The translations under genes and the position numbers were made by a program. The notes beneath the pieces are model-generated. The model saw nothing but the letters and a program-made list of their open reading frames with translations, ran no database searches and had not been told where the DNA came from. Of a DNA stretch of 64,000 nt, positions 8,407-16,637 are shown in pieces. The DNA lies in the NCBI RefSeq assembly GCF_900101985.1, contig NZ_FNAR01000009.1, forward strand, positions 1-64,000, written 5' to 3'. How positions within the stretch are numbered: position 1 is the first letter of the stretch; every line of letters begins with the position of its first letter. The DNA is from Bhargavaea beijingensis. Lineage in GTDB: Bacteria; Bacillota; Bacilli; Bacillales_A; Planococcaceae.

Positions 8407-8809
8407 TCAGTCCTCCTGTTCCGTTTCTTCCCCGAACGTAATCGGCTCGTCATCCTGCGCCTCCCCGTTTTTTTTCCTGCGGGCCGGTGAAAATTGACCG
8501 AATCGGTACACCTTCCGGCAGGTTCCCGATGACCATCTCGCCGGTCGAAAACGCCACATTCTGGATTTCCGTGCCGGATACCACTTCGGCCTTGCCGACC
8601 TGGAGCAGGACGATTTCTTCTGCCGGAAGGACCGGCACGCGGCGCTGGAGCGGAAGCGTGCTTGCCGGCCCGCTTCCCGATTCGCGGGAAGCCTGCTGCT
8701 GGAGAGACGACAGTACCTGTCGCTCGGTCTGCAGCGTCTGCCGGGACTGGATCCGCGTTTCATGCGCAGGCCTGAACAGTATAAAGTGCCCGGTCTCGTC
8801 ACCTTCCAT
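8407..8809 (-). pseudogene. PilO-like remnant, frameshifted at a poly-A tract
   Basis: Reading from the ATG at 8809 gives about 112 residues with PilO-like character. A juxtamembrane Arg/Gln-rich coiled coil is followed by a segment (PVLPAEEIVLLQVGKAEVVSG) resembling the start of the PilO C-terminal domain. The membrane anchor that PilO needs is missing. At eight As on the minus strand (8468-8475) the frame ends soon after. Removing one A joins it to an acidic tail ending at 8407 (NGEAQDDEPITFGEETEQED), giving about 133 residues. It overlaps the GGDEF gene by 11 bases and is followed by comC. The PilO assignment is from pattern and position only. A sequencing error, slippage control or a true pseudogene are all possible. 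Confidence 0.5.
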
Positions 8810-10493
8810 ATACGCCTACCTTGTTTCTCCCTGATTGTTTTCCTCCGACGTAAAGGGCACGGTCGGCATTTCTGAGCAGGTCCATTGGATCGTCCGTGTC
8901 TTCGGGAACGCTTGCGACACTGAAGCTTGCGGTGATGCCCACGAACTCCTTTTGCCGTTCCGCCCCGAGATCCGGCCTGATTTCGAATATCGAGTGCTCG
9001 ATGTACTTTCGGAGTGTTTCCGCGAACTCAACGGCTTCTTCCTTCCGCCATCCCGGCAGGAGAATGACAAATTCTTCTCCGCCGAAACGGGCAACCTGTC
9101 CTTTGCCTTCCGTGTTTTTCTCAAGGATTGCAGCGAGACTGATCAGAATATCATTCCCGCTCTGGTGGCCGTATGTATCGTTCAGCCTTTTGAAGTGGTC
9201 GATGTCCAGAATGATGAGCGACAGCCTGCTGAGGACGCCGCCGTTCACATTGCTTACCCGGCGCTCAAGTTCGCGCTCCAGCCATCCGTAGTTGCGCAGT
9301 CCCGTCAGAGGGCAGCGTTCACTGTACGAAGCGGCGGTCTCGAAATACCTCGCCTTTTCCAGCGACACGGTGAAGTGGGTGCACAAAAGGTCGAAAATCT
9401 GGCAATCCTCCCGATCAAACAGGTGGCGCCTGTAAGAACCTGCCACGACAAAACCGGTGAGCTGATTTTCTTCCGACAGTGGAGCGACCATAACGCTCTC
9501 GATCCCCTCGGGCAGCCGGAAAGGCAATGCCCTCTTCCATTCCGCTGCCGTGCCGAATACGGCTGCCCTCAGCCTGTCAAAACCGCTCCTGTTACTGTCC
9601 GTAATCAGAAGATGGCGCGGATTGTTGGTAAGCTTGTCTTCCTCCCATGCATTTGTAGCAAGGAACCGGCCTTCCGATGACTCAATCAGATAGACGGCAT
9701 CCGCTTCTTTCACCTGCCGGATCCTGTGGATAAAAAGGCGGATCAGCTCCTCGCTGTTCAGCCGGCCCGCGAGCTCATAGCCTATCTTTGAGGCGGATTC
9801 GAGTCTCCGGTTCACGCTTTCGCTCGTGTTGTAGCGTGCCGCGAACAAAAGCGCGATAAAAAACGGAATCAGAATCGGAACAAGGCCTCCGGGGCCGTAT
9901 GTTAGTTCAAGGAAGTAGGCGGCAATCCCGAACGGGTAGGTGACGAGAAGGGATGCCGCATCCCACAACGTTTCCCGTGACCGCAGGTTGTACGGCCTGC
10001 CGGACCATTTTGAGTCAGTCAGGAGGCAGAGGTGGTTAGTTGCAAGATAGGTTACCATGTACAACAGGCCGTAGCCTGCCACATGAGAGACGGACGTACT
10101 GCCGGTCACGCCCCCCGAGAGAAAGAACACCCCCGCCGCCATTACGGACGAGCAAAAGAAGATCAGCGAATTGATCATAAACCGATGGACAGGAGGCAGC
10201 ACCGACTTGGAAAAGAAAACGGTCGCGAGCACAATCAGTTGTGAAACGAGCACTTCCGCCGCTGCGCCGAAGCGGAGAAAGATCGCGAACAGAAGCCACT
10301 GCTGGAACGAAACCGCAATGTTCCTGAACTCCAGCGGAAACAGACCGGTGACGAATGCAGCCCCTGCCATAATGGCGAAGGCGATCCAGTCATCGATATC
10401 CGGGCCGAACTGCCAAAGCAGGGCCATGCCGCCCGGCACGAGCAGCAGCCAGGCCATCGGCAGCAAAATCCGCTCCCCCTTCCCGATTTCCAT
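8799..10493 (-). CDS. Membrane GGDEF protein (probable diguanylate cyclase) 2
   Basis: Probable diguanylate cyclase of about 564 residues making cyclic di-GMP. The first 230 or so residues hold about seven membrane segments. A GAF-like domain follows (about 240-400), then a GGDEF domain with the active-site motif GGEEF in RFGGEEFVILLPG. The RxxD inhibitory site expected nine residues upstream is absent. The ATG at 10493 is preferred over the GTG at 10502 because the GGGGA element is too close to the latter. It follows the other GGDEF gene by 18 bases, so the two are co-transcribed. Confidence 0.85.
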   Translation of the reverse strand: MEIGKGERILLPMAWLLLVPGGMALLWQFGPDIDDWIAFAIMAGAAFVTGLFPLEFRNIAVSFQQWLLFAIFLRFGAAAEVLVSQLIVLATVFFSKSVLPPVHRFMINSLIFFCSSVMAAGVFFLSGGVTGSTSVSHVAGYGLLYMVTYLATNHLCLLTDSKWSGRPYNLRSRETLWDAASLLVTYPFGIAAYFLELTYGPGGLVPILIPFFIALLFAARYNTSESVNRRLESASKIGYELAGRLNSEELIRLFIHRIRQVKEADAVYLIESSEGRFLATNAWEEDKLTNNPRHLLITDSNRSGFDRLRAAVFGTAAEWKRALPFRLPEGIESVMVAPLSEENQLTGFVVAGSYRRHLFDREDCQIFDLLCTHFTVSLEKARYFETAASYSERCPLTGLRNYGWLERELERRVSNVNGGVLSRLSLIILDIDHFKRLNDTYGHQSGNDILISLAAILEKNTEGKGQVARFGGEEFVILLPGWRKEEAVEFAETLRKYIEHSIFEIRPDLGAERQKEFVGITASFSVASVPEDTDDPMDLLRNADRALYVGGKQSGRNKVGVYGR

Positions 10494-10511
10494 CTTATTC
10501 ACTCCCCGTCG

Positions 10512-12215
10512 TTATCCCGTATAGGCGGCGACCTTGTTCCGTCCGACCTGCTTGGCACCTGTGTATAGCGCCCGGTCGGCGTTACGGATCAGCTCCATCC
10601 CGCTCTCGCCGTCCGCTGGTGCCGTCGCCACCCCGATGCTGACAGTGACCGGAATCATTGCAGGCCCTGTTTCCCCGCCCGGCTCCACTGTAAATGCATG
10701 ATTCTCGACCTCTGCTCGGAACGCTTCGGCAAAGGCGACGGACTCATCCTTTGCCACCCCCGGCATAAGGAGGATAAACTCTTCACCGCCGTAGCGGCTG
10801 GCTGTCCAGGAGGCGTCCGACCGTTCCTGCAGCAGCCGCGCAAATTCAACCAGCACCCTGTTTCCTCCGTGATGTCCGTGGATGTCATTGATGTTCTTGA
10901 AATGGTCGATGTCGAGCATCACACAGGAAAGCACATCCAGCCCCCCGCTGTTCACTTGTTCCATCAGCCGGTGAACTGCATTCTCCATGTACCGGTAGTT
11001 GTACAGCCCCGTCAGCGCGCATCGTTCGCTTTCCTGCACAGTCCTCAGAACATGCCGGGATTTTTCAAGGGCTACTGCCAAATAGGAGCCGAGCAATTCC
11101 AAAACACGGAGATGGTATTCTTCATAGGCGTATTGCCGCTTGCACATGACCCCGATGACGCCTTCGATCATTTGGTTGCGGACGATGTGGACGCCGATCA
11201 GGCTTTCCGCTTCAGGCTGATGAGAGCCATTCAGATAGGCTTCCCACTCATTCCGGCATCCGAAAAGACGGCCCTTTGAGGAATGATAGACCATCGAACC
11301 GATCCCCGTGTCCGCATCCATATGCAGCCACCCGGCAGAGGCTATTTCCCCGTTCCCCATGATTTTCAGAGGCTCAACCCGGCCGTTTCTGATGTCATAC
11401 ACATAAAGGAGATCCACGGGCAATAAATTGGGCATGCTCCGGACAAACAGATCCAGCACTTCCGGCTGAGTCAGTTTTCCGGACATACCGCGGCCAAGCT
11501 CAGCGGCTTTGGCCAGCATGTCATTGATCCGCTCCGTCGTATCGTACCGCCGCACCAGGAAAATGACACTAAAAAACGGGACAGCCATGATCGGCAAACC
11601 TGCCGGACCGATGGCGAGATACAGATAGTAACCGGACAGTGCATAAGGCAGGATGACAAGTGCCGCAACGAGGTCCTGCCTGATCCGCCGCAGCGGGAAC
11701 CGATGCGGGTTTCCGATCAGCTTCCGATAAAGATGAAGGAAGCCGATCTTTCCGGCAGTATGGACGGCCAGGTAGACGGCAGCCGGCAACACAAAATCCG
11801 AAAAGCCGGTTTCCCTGATGCTGCCGCCGGACGCATAAAAAGCAGCACCGGAAACAACAGACAAAACAAAATACATCAGGGAATGGAGGAAAAAGCGTTG
11901 CAGCGGATCCGGACTTTTCCTGTTGCCGGGCACGGCTGCCAGCAGCGCCACTTGCATCATCACCGCTTCAACGAAAATCCCTCCAAGAAAAAATGCCGGG
12001 AGTGTCAGCCAGCCGACGAGTGTCAGGCGGGTCCCTTTTCGCAAGACAGGAAAGTACACAGCCGCCATGGCAAGCAGCGCGGCTGCCACGAGAACCGGGA
12101 TGTTTCCGGAATCGAGCGGCACCCTGGTGCGCCAGAGCCATACAAAGCCTGCCGGAACCGCAAGCAGCCAGGCAACCAGAACAGCGAGCTGCGTCTGCCC
12201 TCTGAACTGAACCAT
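10512..12215 (-). CDS. Membrane GGDEF protein (probable diguanylate cyclase) 1
   Basis: Paralogue of the next gene with the same layout in about 567 residues: an N-terminal multi-spanning membrane region, a GAF-like sensor domain in the middle, and a C-terminal GGDEF domain. The intact motif is GGEEF in SRYGGEEFILLMPG. No RxxD inhibitory site is present at the usual spacing. The ATG at 12215 is chosen because GGAGGAGGAG lies about six bases before it; an upstream ATG at 12248 has no such site. The pair occupies the region where related Bacillales carry pilus assembly genes. The signal sensed is unknown. Confidence 0.85.
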   Translation of the reverse strand: MVQFRGQTQLAVLVAWLLAVPAGFVWLWRTRVPLDSGNIPVLVAAALLAMAAVYFPVLRKGTRLTLVGWLTLPAFFLGGIFVEAVMMQVALLAAVPGNRKSPDPLQRFFLHSLMYFVLSVVSGAAFYASGGSIRETGFSDFVLPAAVYLAVHTAGKIGFLHLYRKLIGNPHRFPLRRIRQDLVAALVILPYALSGYYLYLAIGPAGLPIMAVPFFSVIFLVRRYDTTERINDMLAKAAELGRGMSGKLTQPEVLDLFVRSMPNLLPVDLLYVYDIRNGRVEPLKIMGNGEIASAGWLHMDADTGIGSMVYHSSKGRLFGCRNEWEAYLNGSHQPEAESLIGVHIVRNQMIEGVIGVMCKRQYAYEEYHLRVLELLGSYLAVALEKSRHVLRTVQESERCALTGLYNYRYMENAVHRLMEQVNSGGLDVLSCVMLDIDHFKNINDIHGHHGGNRVLVEFARLLQERSDASWTASRYGGEEFILLMPGVAKDESVAFAEAFRAEVENHAFTVEPGGETGPAMIPVTVSIGVATAPADGESGMELIRNADRALYTGAKQVGRNKVAAYTG

Positions 12216-12304
12216 CCCTCTCCTCCTCCCCAGGATCCGGATTTGCATTGATTACTTCATACTTTACCAAATCTTTGAAGTGGTGTCTTTCAATTTTCGA
12301 AAAA

Positions 12305-13489
12305 TTATAGAAAACGGTGGCGGAGTTCCGAAAGAAGATAGAGGGAGCCGGTCACAATCAGCGGGGAGCCTTCCCGGAACCAACTGCTTTCTCCAATCTG
12401 TTCCGCTTTCATCGTTGCAGACGGAAGACAGGTGCACGCTGCAAGAAGGTGTGCGGGCGCAGCATCGGAATGGGCGAAGTCGATAAAAACAAATGATTGC
12501 GCGACCGGCTCGAGAATACGGATCACGCTCCGGTAATCTTTTCTCGCAAGCATGCCGACCATGAACCGGACCTTCTCTTCCCCGCCGAACTTTTCTCTGA
12601 CCGTTCGGACGAGCGCTTCCGCAGCCGCCGGATTATGCGCACCGTCAAGGAAGACGCCTGGACTGATTTCTTCGAACCTCCCGGGGAGAAAAGCGGTTTC
12701 CGCTCCTGTTTTCAGCCTGGATGGATCGAGGCTGATTCCGGCCGCCTTCAGCGCTTCCACGGCAATCGCCAGGTTCGCTTGCTGGTGCGGTCCCGAAAGA
12801 CCCGGCTGGATTCCGGGGATCGCGGTGAATTCTTTACCATAAACGGAGATCGGCACGCCGATCTCTTCGGCAATCCGGGTGACTTCATCCATTGCATCAT
12901 CGGGGAGCGGTCCGATGATTCCCGGCACACCAGGCTTTAGGATCCCCGCCTTGTGCCAGGCGATTTCTCTAATGGTGCCGCCGAGAAATCCGATATGGTC
13001 CAGGCCGACCGATGTGATGACGGATGCTTCCGGCACGACGACATTTGTACTGTCGAAGCGCCCTCCCATACCGGCCTCGAGGAATACAAGATCCGGCTTG
13101 CAGTTGTTGAACAGGATAAATGCCGCGGCAGTGAGCAGCTCAAAATCCGTCATCATGCCGGACAGTCCCGCTTTCTTCATTTCTGCAAATGCCGTATCCG
13201 CCTCTTCTGCAGTGATCGGCCGGCCATCCAACCGGATCTGGTCGTGGAGGTCGGCCATCGCAGGAGACGTGAATGAACCCGTGCGGAGGCCGTGCGCGCG
13301 GGCAATCGATTCCATGAACGCAACCGTCGAACCCTTGCCGTTCGTCCCGGTGACATGGATAAAACGCGGGCCTTTTTCGGGATTACCCAGCCGAGCGAGC
13401 GCTCGCTCCATTGATTCCAGCCCCGGCCGGATCTCATCCGCGCTCATCAGTTCGTGCTTCTTTTGATACAAATCCAGTTTTGGAATCAA
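12305..13489 (-). CDS. folC: Folylpolyglutamate synthase / dihydrofolate synthase FolC
   Basis: Cytoplasmic Mur-ligase-family enzyme that adds glutamate to dihydropteroate and folates. The P-loop GTNGKGST and downstream FTSPAMADLHDQI and GLDHIGFLGGTI segments are diagnostic. I choose the TTG at 13489 because GGAGGAG lies six bases upstream, and because the remaining 26 residues before the first conserved block match the B. subtilis N-terminus. ATGs at 13528 and 13504 lack ribosome sites. The later start leaves about 75 bases for divergent promoters before the plus-strand ATP-grasp gene. Confidence 0.93.
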   Translation of the reverse strand: MIPKLDLYQKKHELMSADEIRPGLESMERALARLGNPEKGPRFIHVTGTNGKGSTVAFMESIARAHGLRTGSFTSPAMADLHDQIRLDGRPITAEEADTAFAEMKKAGLSGMMTDFELLTAAAFILFNNCKPDLVFLEAGMGGRFDSTNVVVPEASVITSVGLDHIGFLGGTIREIAWHKAGILKPGVPGIIGPLPDDAMDEVTRIAEEIGVPISVYGKEFTAIPGIQPGLSGPHQQANLAIAVEALKAAGISLDPSRLKTGAETAFLPGRFEEISPGVFLDGAHNPAAAEALVRTVREKFGGEEKVRFMVGMLARKDYRSVIRILEPVAQSFVFIDFAHSDAAPAHLLAACTCLPSATMKAEQIGESSWFREGSPLIVTGSLYLLSELRHRFL

Positions 13490-13564
13490 AGCCGTCTCCT
13501 CCATGTGGTAAACTTGTGATGAATTCATTTTAGCGTAGAGCGCGGTTTAAGTGGAGGAAGAGCG

Positions 13565-14431
13565 ATGAAGAGTTGTTGGGTCATTTACAATGGCAGCCTC
13601 ATATCGGATAAGTTCGCGGATCAGGCACATCTTGTCGCAGAAGCGGCGGAGCGCGCAGGAATCCGCACCGTAATCCGGAAAAACTATGAGGTCATGATGG
13701 ATCTGCAGCAAGGCGTCGCGTCGCCGCCTTCGTTCGTCGTGTTCCTGGACAAAGACATTCTATTGGCCACGTGGCTGAAGGCTTCCGGAATCCCGGTGTT
13801 TAACGATCCTGAGGTGATCGAAACGTGCGACAACAAAGCGAAGCAGTATATCAGGCTGGCGCAGGCCGGCATTCCGATGCCGCGTACAGTGGTCGCACCG
13901 AAAGTCTATCCGAACTTCTCCATCTCGGGAACCGGATACTTCGAGCAGGTACTTGCCGACTTCGGGTTGCCGATGATCATCAAAGAGGGCCACGGTTCGT
14001 TCGGCGCGAAGGTGTACCTGATCGAGACGGAAAAAGCATTTTTCGAGAAAGTGGATTCTCTCCGCGGAGTCGACTTCGTGTTCCAGGAATTCGTGGCTTC
14101 CAGCCGCGGCCGGGACATTCGGGTCAATACGGTCGGCGGCCGGATCGTTGCGGCGATGTATCGGCACTCCGAGACCGACTTTCGGGCGAACATCACGAAC
14201 GGGGGCGTCGCGGAGCCAATTGAGCTGAATGATGAACAGCAGCAGATTGCCCTGGATGCGGCACGGGCGGTCGGTGCGGAATTCGCGGGAGTCGATTTAC
14301 TGTTTGGACCGGATGGACGGACGCTCGTCTGTGAGGTCAATGCCGCCGCACATATCCGCAACATTTATAACGTGACCGCCATCAACGTGGCCGACGCGAT
14401 GATCGAATACATACTGGGGACACTTCAATGA
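13565..14431 (+). CDS. RimK-like ATP-grasp ligase A
   Basis: ATP-grasp enzyme of 288 residues, in the RimK/glutathione-synthetase-like superfamily that joins a carboxylate to an amine using ATP. The central ATP-binding lysine region (MIIKEGHGSFGAKVYLIE) is followed by an FQEF hinge. The basic RDIRVNTVGGRIVAAMYR and the metal-binding VCEVNAAAHIRN end come next. The substrate is unknown; candidates are a peptide tail, a small cofactor or a cell-envelope component. Its start has GGAGGA six bases upstream, and its stop overlaps the next start by four bases. Divergent from folC; one of only a few plus-strand genes in the window. Confidence 0.85.
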   Translation: MKSCWVIYNGSLISDKFADQAHLVAEAAERAGIRTVIRKNYEVMMDLQQGVASPPSFVVFLDKDILLATWLKASGIPVFNDPEVIETCDNKAKQYIRLAQAGIPMPRTVVAPKVYPNFSISGTGYFEQVLADFGLPMIIKEGHGSFGAKVYLIETEKAFFEKVDSLRGVDFVFQEFVASSRGRDIRVNTVGGRIVAAMYRHSETDFRANITNGGVAEPIELNDEQQQIALDAARAVGAEFAGVDLLFGPDGRTLVCEVNAAAHIRNIYNVTAINVADAMIEYILGTLQ

Positions 14432-15225
14432 AGCATGGTGTTGTTTATTACCGCCCGGAAGAGGCCGCCAGAAATGTCGGCTTCATCAAGCTTCTGAAGC
14501 TCGCGGCCGAACGCGCGGGCCTTTTGCTGACCCTGTCGATGTACCCGGACGACTTGACGCCGGACTCCGACTTTATCATCTTCCGGGAGCGGAACGCGAA
14601 ACTCGCACGGGAACTCGAAAACTCCGGCCACCGGTTATTTAATCGTGCGAAAATCAACCAGATTGCCAATGACAAGTACGCCACCTACCAGCTGGCGACG
14701 TTCATGGGGGTCCCCGCGGTCCCAAGCCGCCTTGTCGATAGCCCGGACGAACTGGACAGTTATCCCGCAGTGCTGAAGACCGTCGATGGCCACGGAGGTG
14801 TCGAAGTCGCCCGCGTCCTCGACGAAATGGAGGCCGGCTGGTTTTTCACCCGCTTCATGGACCGCCGCATCATCGGTCAGCCCTTTATCGAATCGGGCGC
14901 AGCCGACGTCCGTCTGTTCATGGTCGGCAACGAGCTTGCCGGCGCTGTCAAACGGACCGGAAGCACCGGATTCAAATCCAACTACACCCTCGGTGGCCGC
15001 GTCGACCCTTATAGGCCGACCGCAGACATGGTCCGCGCCGCCCAGCGCCTCACCAGGGCGCTGAAAAGCGACTATATCGGCGTCGACTTCCTCCTCCTCC
15101 CCGACGGTGGATTCCTACTCAACGAAATCGAGGACCCCGTCGGCGCCCGGTCACTATACGAAACAAGCGACGTCAACATCGCCGATGTCCTCATGCAGCA
15201 TATTAAGAATAAGCTGAACGAATAA
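14428..15225 (+). CDS. RimK-like ATP-grasp ligase B
   Basis: Second ATP-grasp protein, 265 residues, translationally coupled to ligase A. It has the LKTVDGHGGVEVARV phosphate loop (about residues 113-127), a QPFIESGAADVRLFMVG segment, and the metal-binding EIEDPVGARSL end, where Glu and Asp replace the usual Glu-x-Asn. This may alter metal or ligand binding. The two proteins are clearly different, not recent duplicates, so they may form a heterodimer or act in sequence on one product. A terminator follows directly, so this is a self-contained two-gene operon. Confidence 0.82.
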   Translation: MKHGVVYYRPEEAARNVGFIKLLKLAAERAGLLLTLSMYPDDLTPDSDFIIFRERNAKLARELENSGHRLFNRAKINQIANDKYATYQLATFMGVPAVPSRLVDSPDELDSYPAVLKTVDGHGGVEVARVLDEMEAGWFFTRFMDRRIIGQPFIESGAADVRLFMVGNELAGAVKRTGSTGFKSNYTLGGRVDPYRPTADMVRAAQRLTRALKSDYIGVDFLLLPDGGFLLNEIEDPVGARSLYETSDVNIADVLMQHIKNKLNE

Positions 15226-15254
15226 TCCCCCGGCGGGCGCGGCCGGGGGATTTT
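15223..15254 (+). terminator. Terminator of the ATP-grasp operon
   Basis: Strong GC hairpin (ATCCCCCGGC pairing with GCCGGGGGAT) followed by TTTT, starting at the ligase B stop codon. Confidence 0.9.
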
Positions 15255-15279
15255 GAGTGTGGGGGGATTTGTGCGATGG

Positions 15280-15384
15280 TGATCTTTCAGCGATGGTTGG
15301 TGATCTTTCGCCTTTGCTTAATGATCTTTCGCTGCCGGTTGATGATCTTTCAACGATCCGTATTGATCTTTCGTTTGACGATTG
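15280..15384 (-). repeat. 21-bp periodic repeat array, five cores (array 1)
   Basis: The 9-base core GAAAGATCA on the minus strand occurs five times without mismatch, starting (plus-strand left end) at 15280, 15301, 15322, 15343 and 15364. Every step is exactly 21 bases. The 12 bases between cores differ from unit to unit. The core set overlaps the last codons and the stop of NERD 2. A second array with the opposite orientation lies upstream of the same gene. Confidence 0.9.
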
Positions 15385-16355
15385 TGTTCCAGCCATGTCT
15401 GGACAGCATCCAAAACGATTGAAGTACTCACCAGCTTTTTATAATCCGCTGCGTATGCCGAAGCCTTTCCAGCCCCAACTTTTTTCAAAGGCAAACCTTC
15501 AGCTACGCTGCGAGCCGCTTTATGAGTTTTCAGACCGAACAACTTCATGATTTCTGCAGAAGTAATGGTGTTGCGCAGAAGCAAGAACCACGCAAGCAAC
15601 GTCAGAATATAGGGTTTGTACTCAATATGGCCGCATCTGATGCATTTCCAACTTCTCTCCGAATGTCTTTTTAGGGAACTGCTGCAGTCAAAACAAATGG
15701 GGGTGATGATAAAGTCTTTGATCTTGAGCGGGAAAGGCAGATAAGGAATGTAATGGCTAATCATAGCATCGGCAATCTGATTTAATTCCCGGTCATTGAT
15801 CATAGGCTGTTGTCCTATATGATGACGGATAAGATTTCGGGTCTCCCGCAGTTTGAAAACAGGCATTCCACTCTTGATTTCTTCAATGATGGGGTTGTTG
15901 GCAAAAACGACCACTCCGTAAACAGGTGAACGAAATCCTGCCATCGTCAGCCATTGCAAGAGATTCTGCCGCTGATCCTGCATTTGGGCAACCGGGCAAT
16001 CGTAAACAGCCAAGGTCCGACCCTCTTCATCCACTTTCCTCAATTCCGCCGGTCCGGAATGAAAACGTAATCTGCCACCGATCTGCTTGCATTCAAGCAA
16101 TAGGATACCGCTGTTTGACAGGAATGCCAGATCCATCTGAAATCGGCTCCCGCCAAAAAGTGAAAGGCTGATGTTTCTTAAAAGAACAGCATGAGCTGGC
16201 CATGCAACTGACTGTATAGCTTCAGCGACTTTCCTTTCTCCTGCCGCCCCGGCACGCAGATTTCTGAGTGTTTGCTCTGTCTCAGCCCGTTTCGGTTCAT
16301 AGGCCGGAAGCCGTTCAATCGCTTGCTCAAGAGCGAATAAAATTACATTCCCCAC
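15318..16355 (-). CDS. NERD-domain protein with zinc ribbon (NERD 2)
   Basis: NERD-family protein of 345 residues with the same plan as NERD 1. GAAGE (36-40) is followed by the nuclease-like core with D75 and E88-C-K90. A CxxC...CxxC ribbon lies at C221/C224 and C238/C241, and a helical C-terminal region resembles a winged helix. The start is GTG five bases after AAGGAA. The last 18 residues carry three KD(Q/H) steps at seven-residue intervals because the coding region runs into the 21-bp array. A NERD gene is not normally part of the folC-valS region. Function is unknown; nuclease activity is inferred from the family only. Confidence 0.8.
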   Translation of the reverse strand: MGNVILFALEQAIERLPAYEPKRAETEQTLRNLRAGAAGERKVAEAIQSVAWPAHAVLLRNISLSLFGGSRFQMDLAFLSNSGILLLECKQIGGRLRFHSGPAELRKVDEEGRTLAVYDCPVAQMQDQRQNLLQWLTMAGFRSPVYGVVVFANNPIIEEIKSGMPVFKLRETRNLIRHHIGQQPMINDRELNQIADAMISHYIPYLPFPLKIKDFIITPICFDCSSSLKRHSERSWKCIRCGHIEYKPYILTLLAWFLLLRNTITSAEIMKLFGLKTHKAARSVAEGLPLKKVGAGKASAYAADYKKLVSTSIVLDAVQTWLEHNRQTKDQYGSLKDHQPAAKDH

Positions 16356-16474
16356 CCGCTTTCCTTATTTCCCATGAGCTTAGCACGTTTTTTGACAACT
16401 TGGAATGAATTGGTTGATCTTTGATTTTTTGCGCTTTTAAGGATCCAAAATTGAACTTTGAACGCTTTTACGGT

Positions 16475-16579
16475 GAATGATCAATATACCCGTGCGAGTG
16501 ATCATCTCCAACTCGGGAAATATCAATAAGATCCTGGGAACTATCAACAAGCCGGCCCGAAAGATCATGACCGGCCGCA
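16475..16579 (+). repeat. 21-bp periodic repeat array, five degenerate cores (array 2)
   Basis: Plus-strand cores GAATGATCA, GAGTGATCA, GAAATATCA, GAACTATCA and GAAAGATCA start at 16475, 16496, 16517, 16538 and 16559, again with exact 21-base steps. A possible sixth, GAACTTTGA, starts at 16453. The cores match array 1 but lie on the opposite strand, so both arrays point away from NERD 2. They are less conserved here, apart from the last core. Confidence 0.85.
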
Positions 16580-16594
16580 CCCCCTGCTCCCCGA

Positions 16595-16629
16595 AGAGCC
16601 CCCGCCGGTCCAACCCGGCGGGGGCTCTT
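16595..16629 (-). terminator. Hairpin after valS
   Basis: Near-perfect GC stem (GAGCCCCCGCCGG with CCGGCGGGGGCTC) eight bases after the valS stop. No long T run follows, so termination strength is uncertain. Confidence 0.7.
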
Positions 16630-16637
16630 CATCCTGT

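Noticed and set aside
8407-8802. A separate Arg/Ser-rich minus-strand frame overlapping the pilO-like remnant
   Set aside because: Its composition is that of an out-of-frame shadow. Only its acidic end looks natural, as the tail of the frameshifted gene.
12292-12306. CodY-like box AATTTTCGAAAAATT upstream of the first GGDEF gene
   Set aside because: Two mismatches in the centre of the consensus and overlap with the folC stop; too weak to call.
15154-15396. An 80-codon minus-strand frame with a regular ERS-containing heptad pattern
   Set aside because: The pattern is the 21-bp array read in one frame. The frame lacks a ribosome site and crosses the ATP-grasp terminator and gene end.
15280-16579. 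CRISPR interpretation of the 21-bp arrays
   Set aside because: Cores are 9 bases and spacers 12, far below CRISPR sizes, and no cas gene is present.
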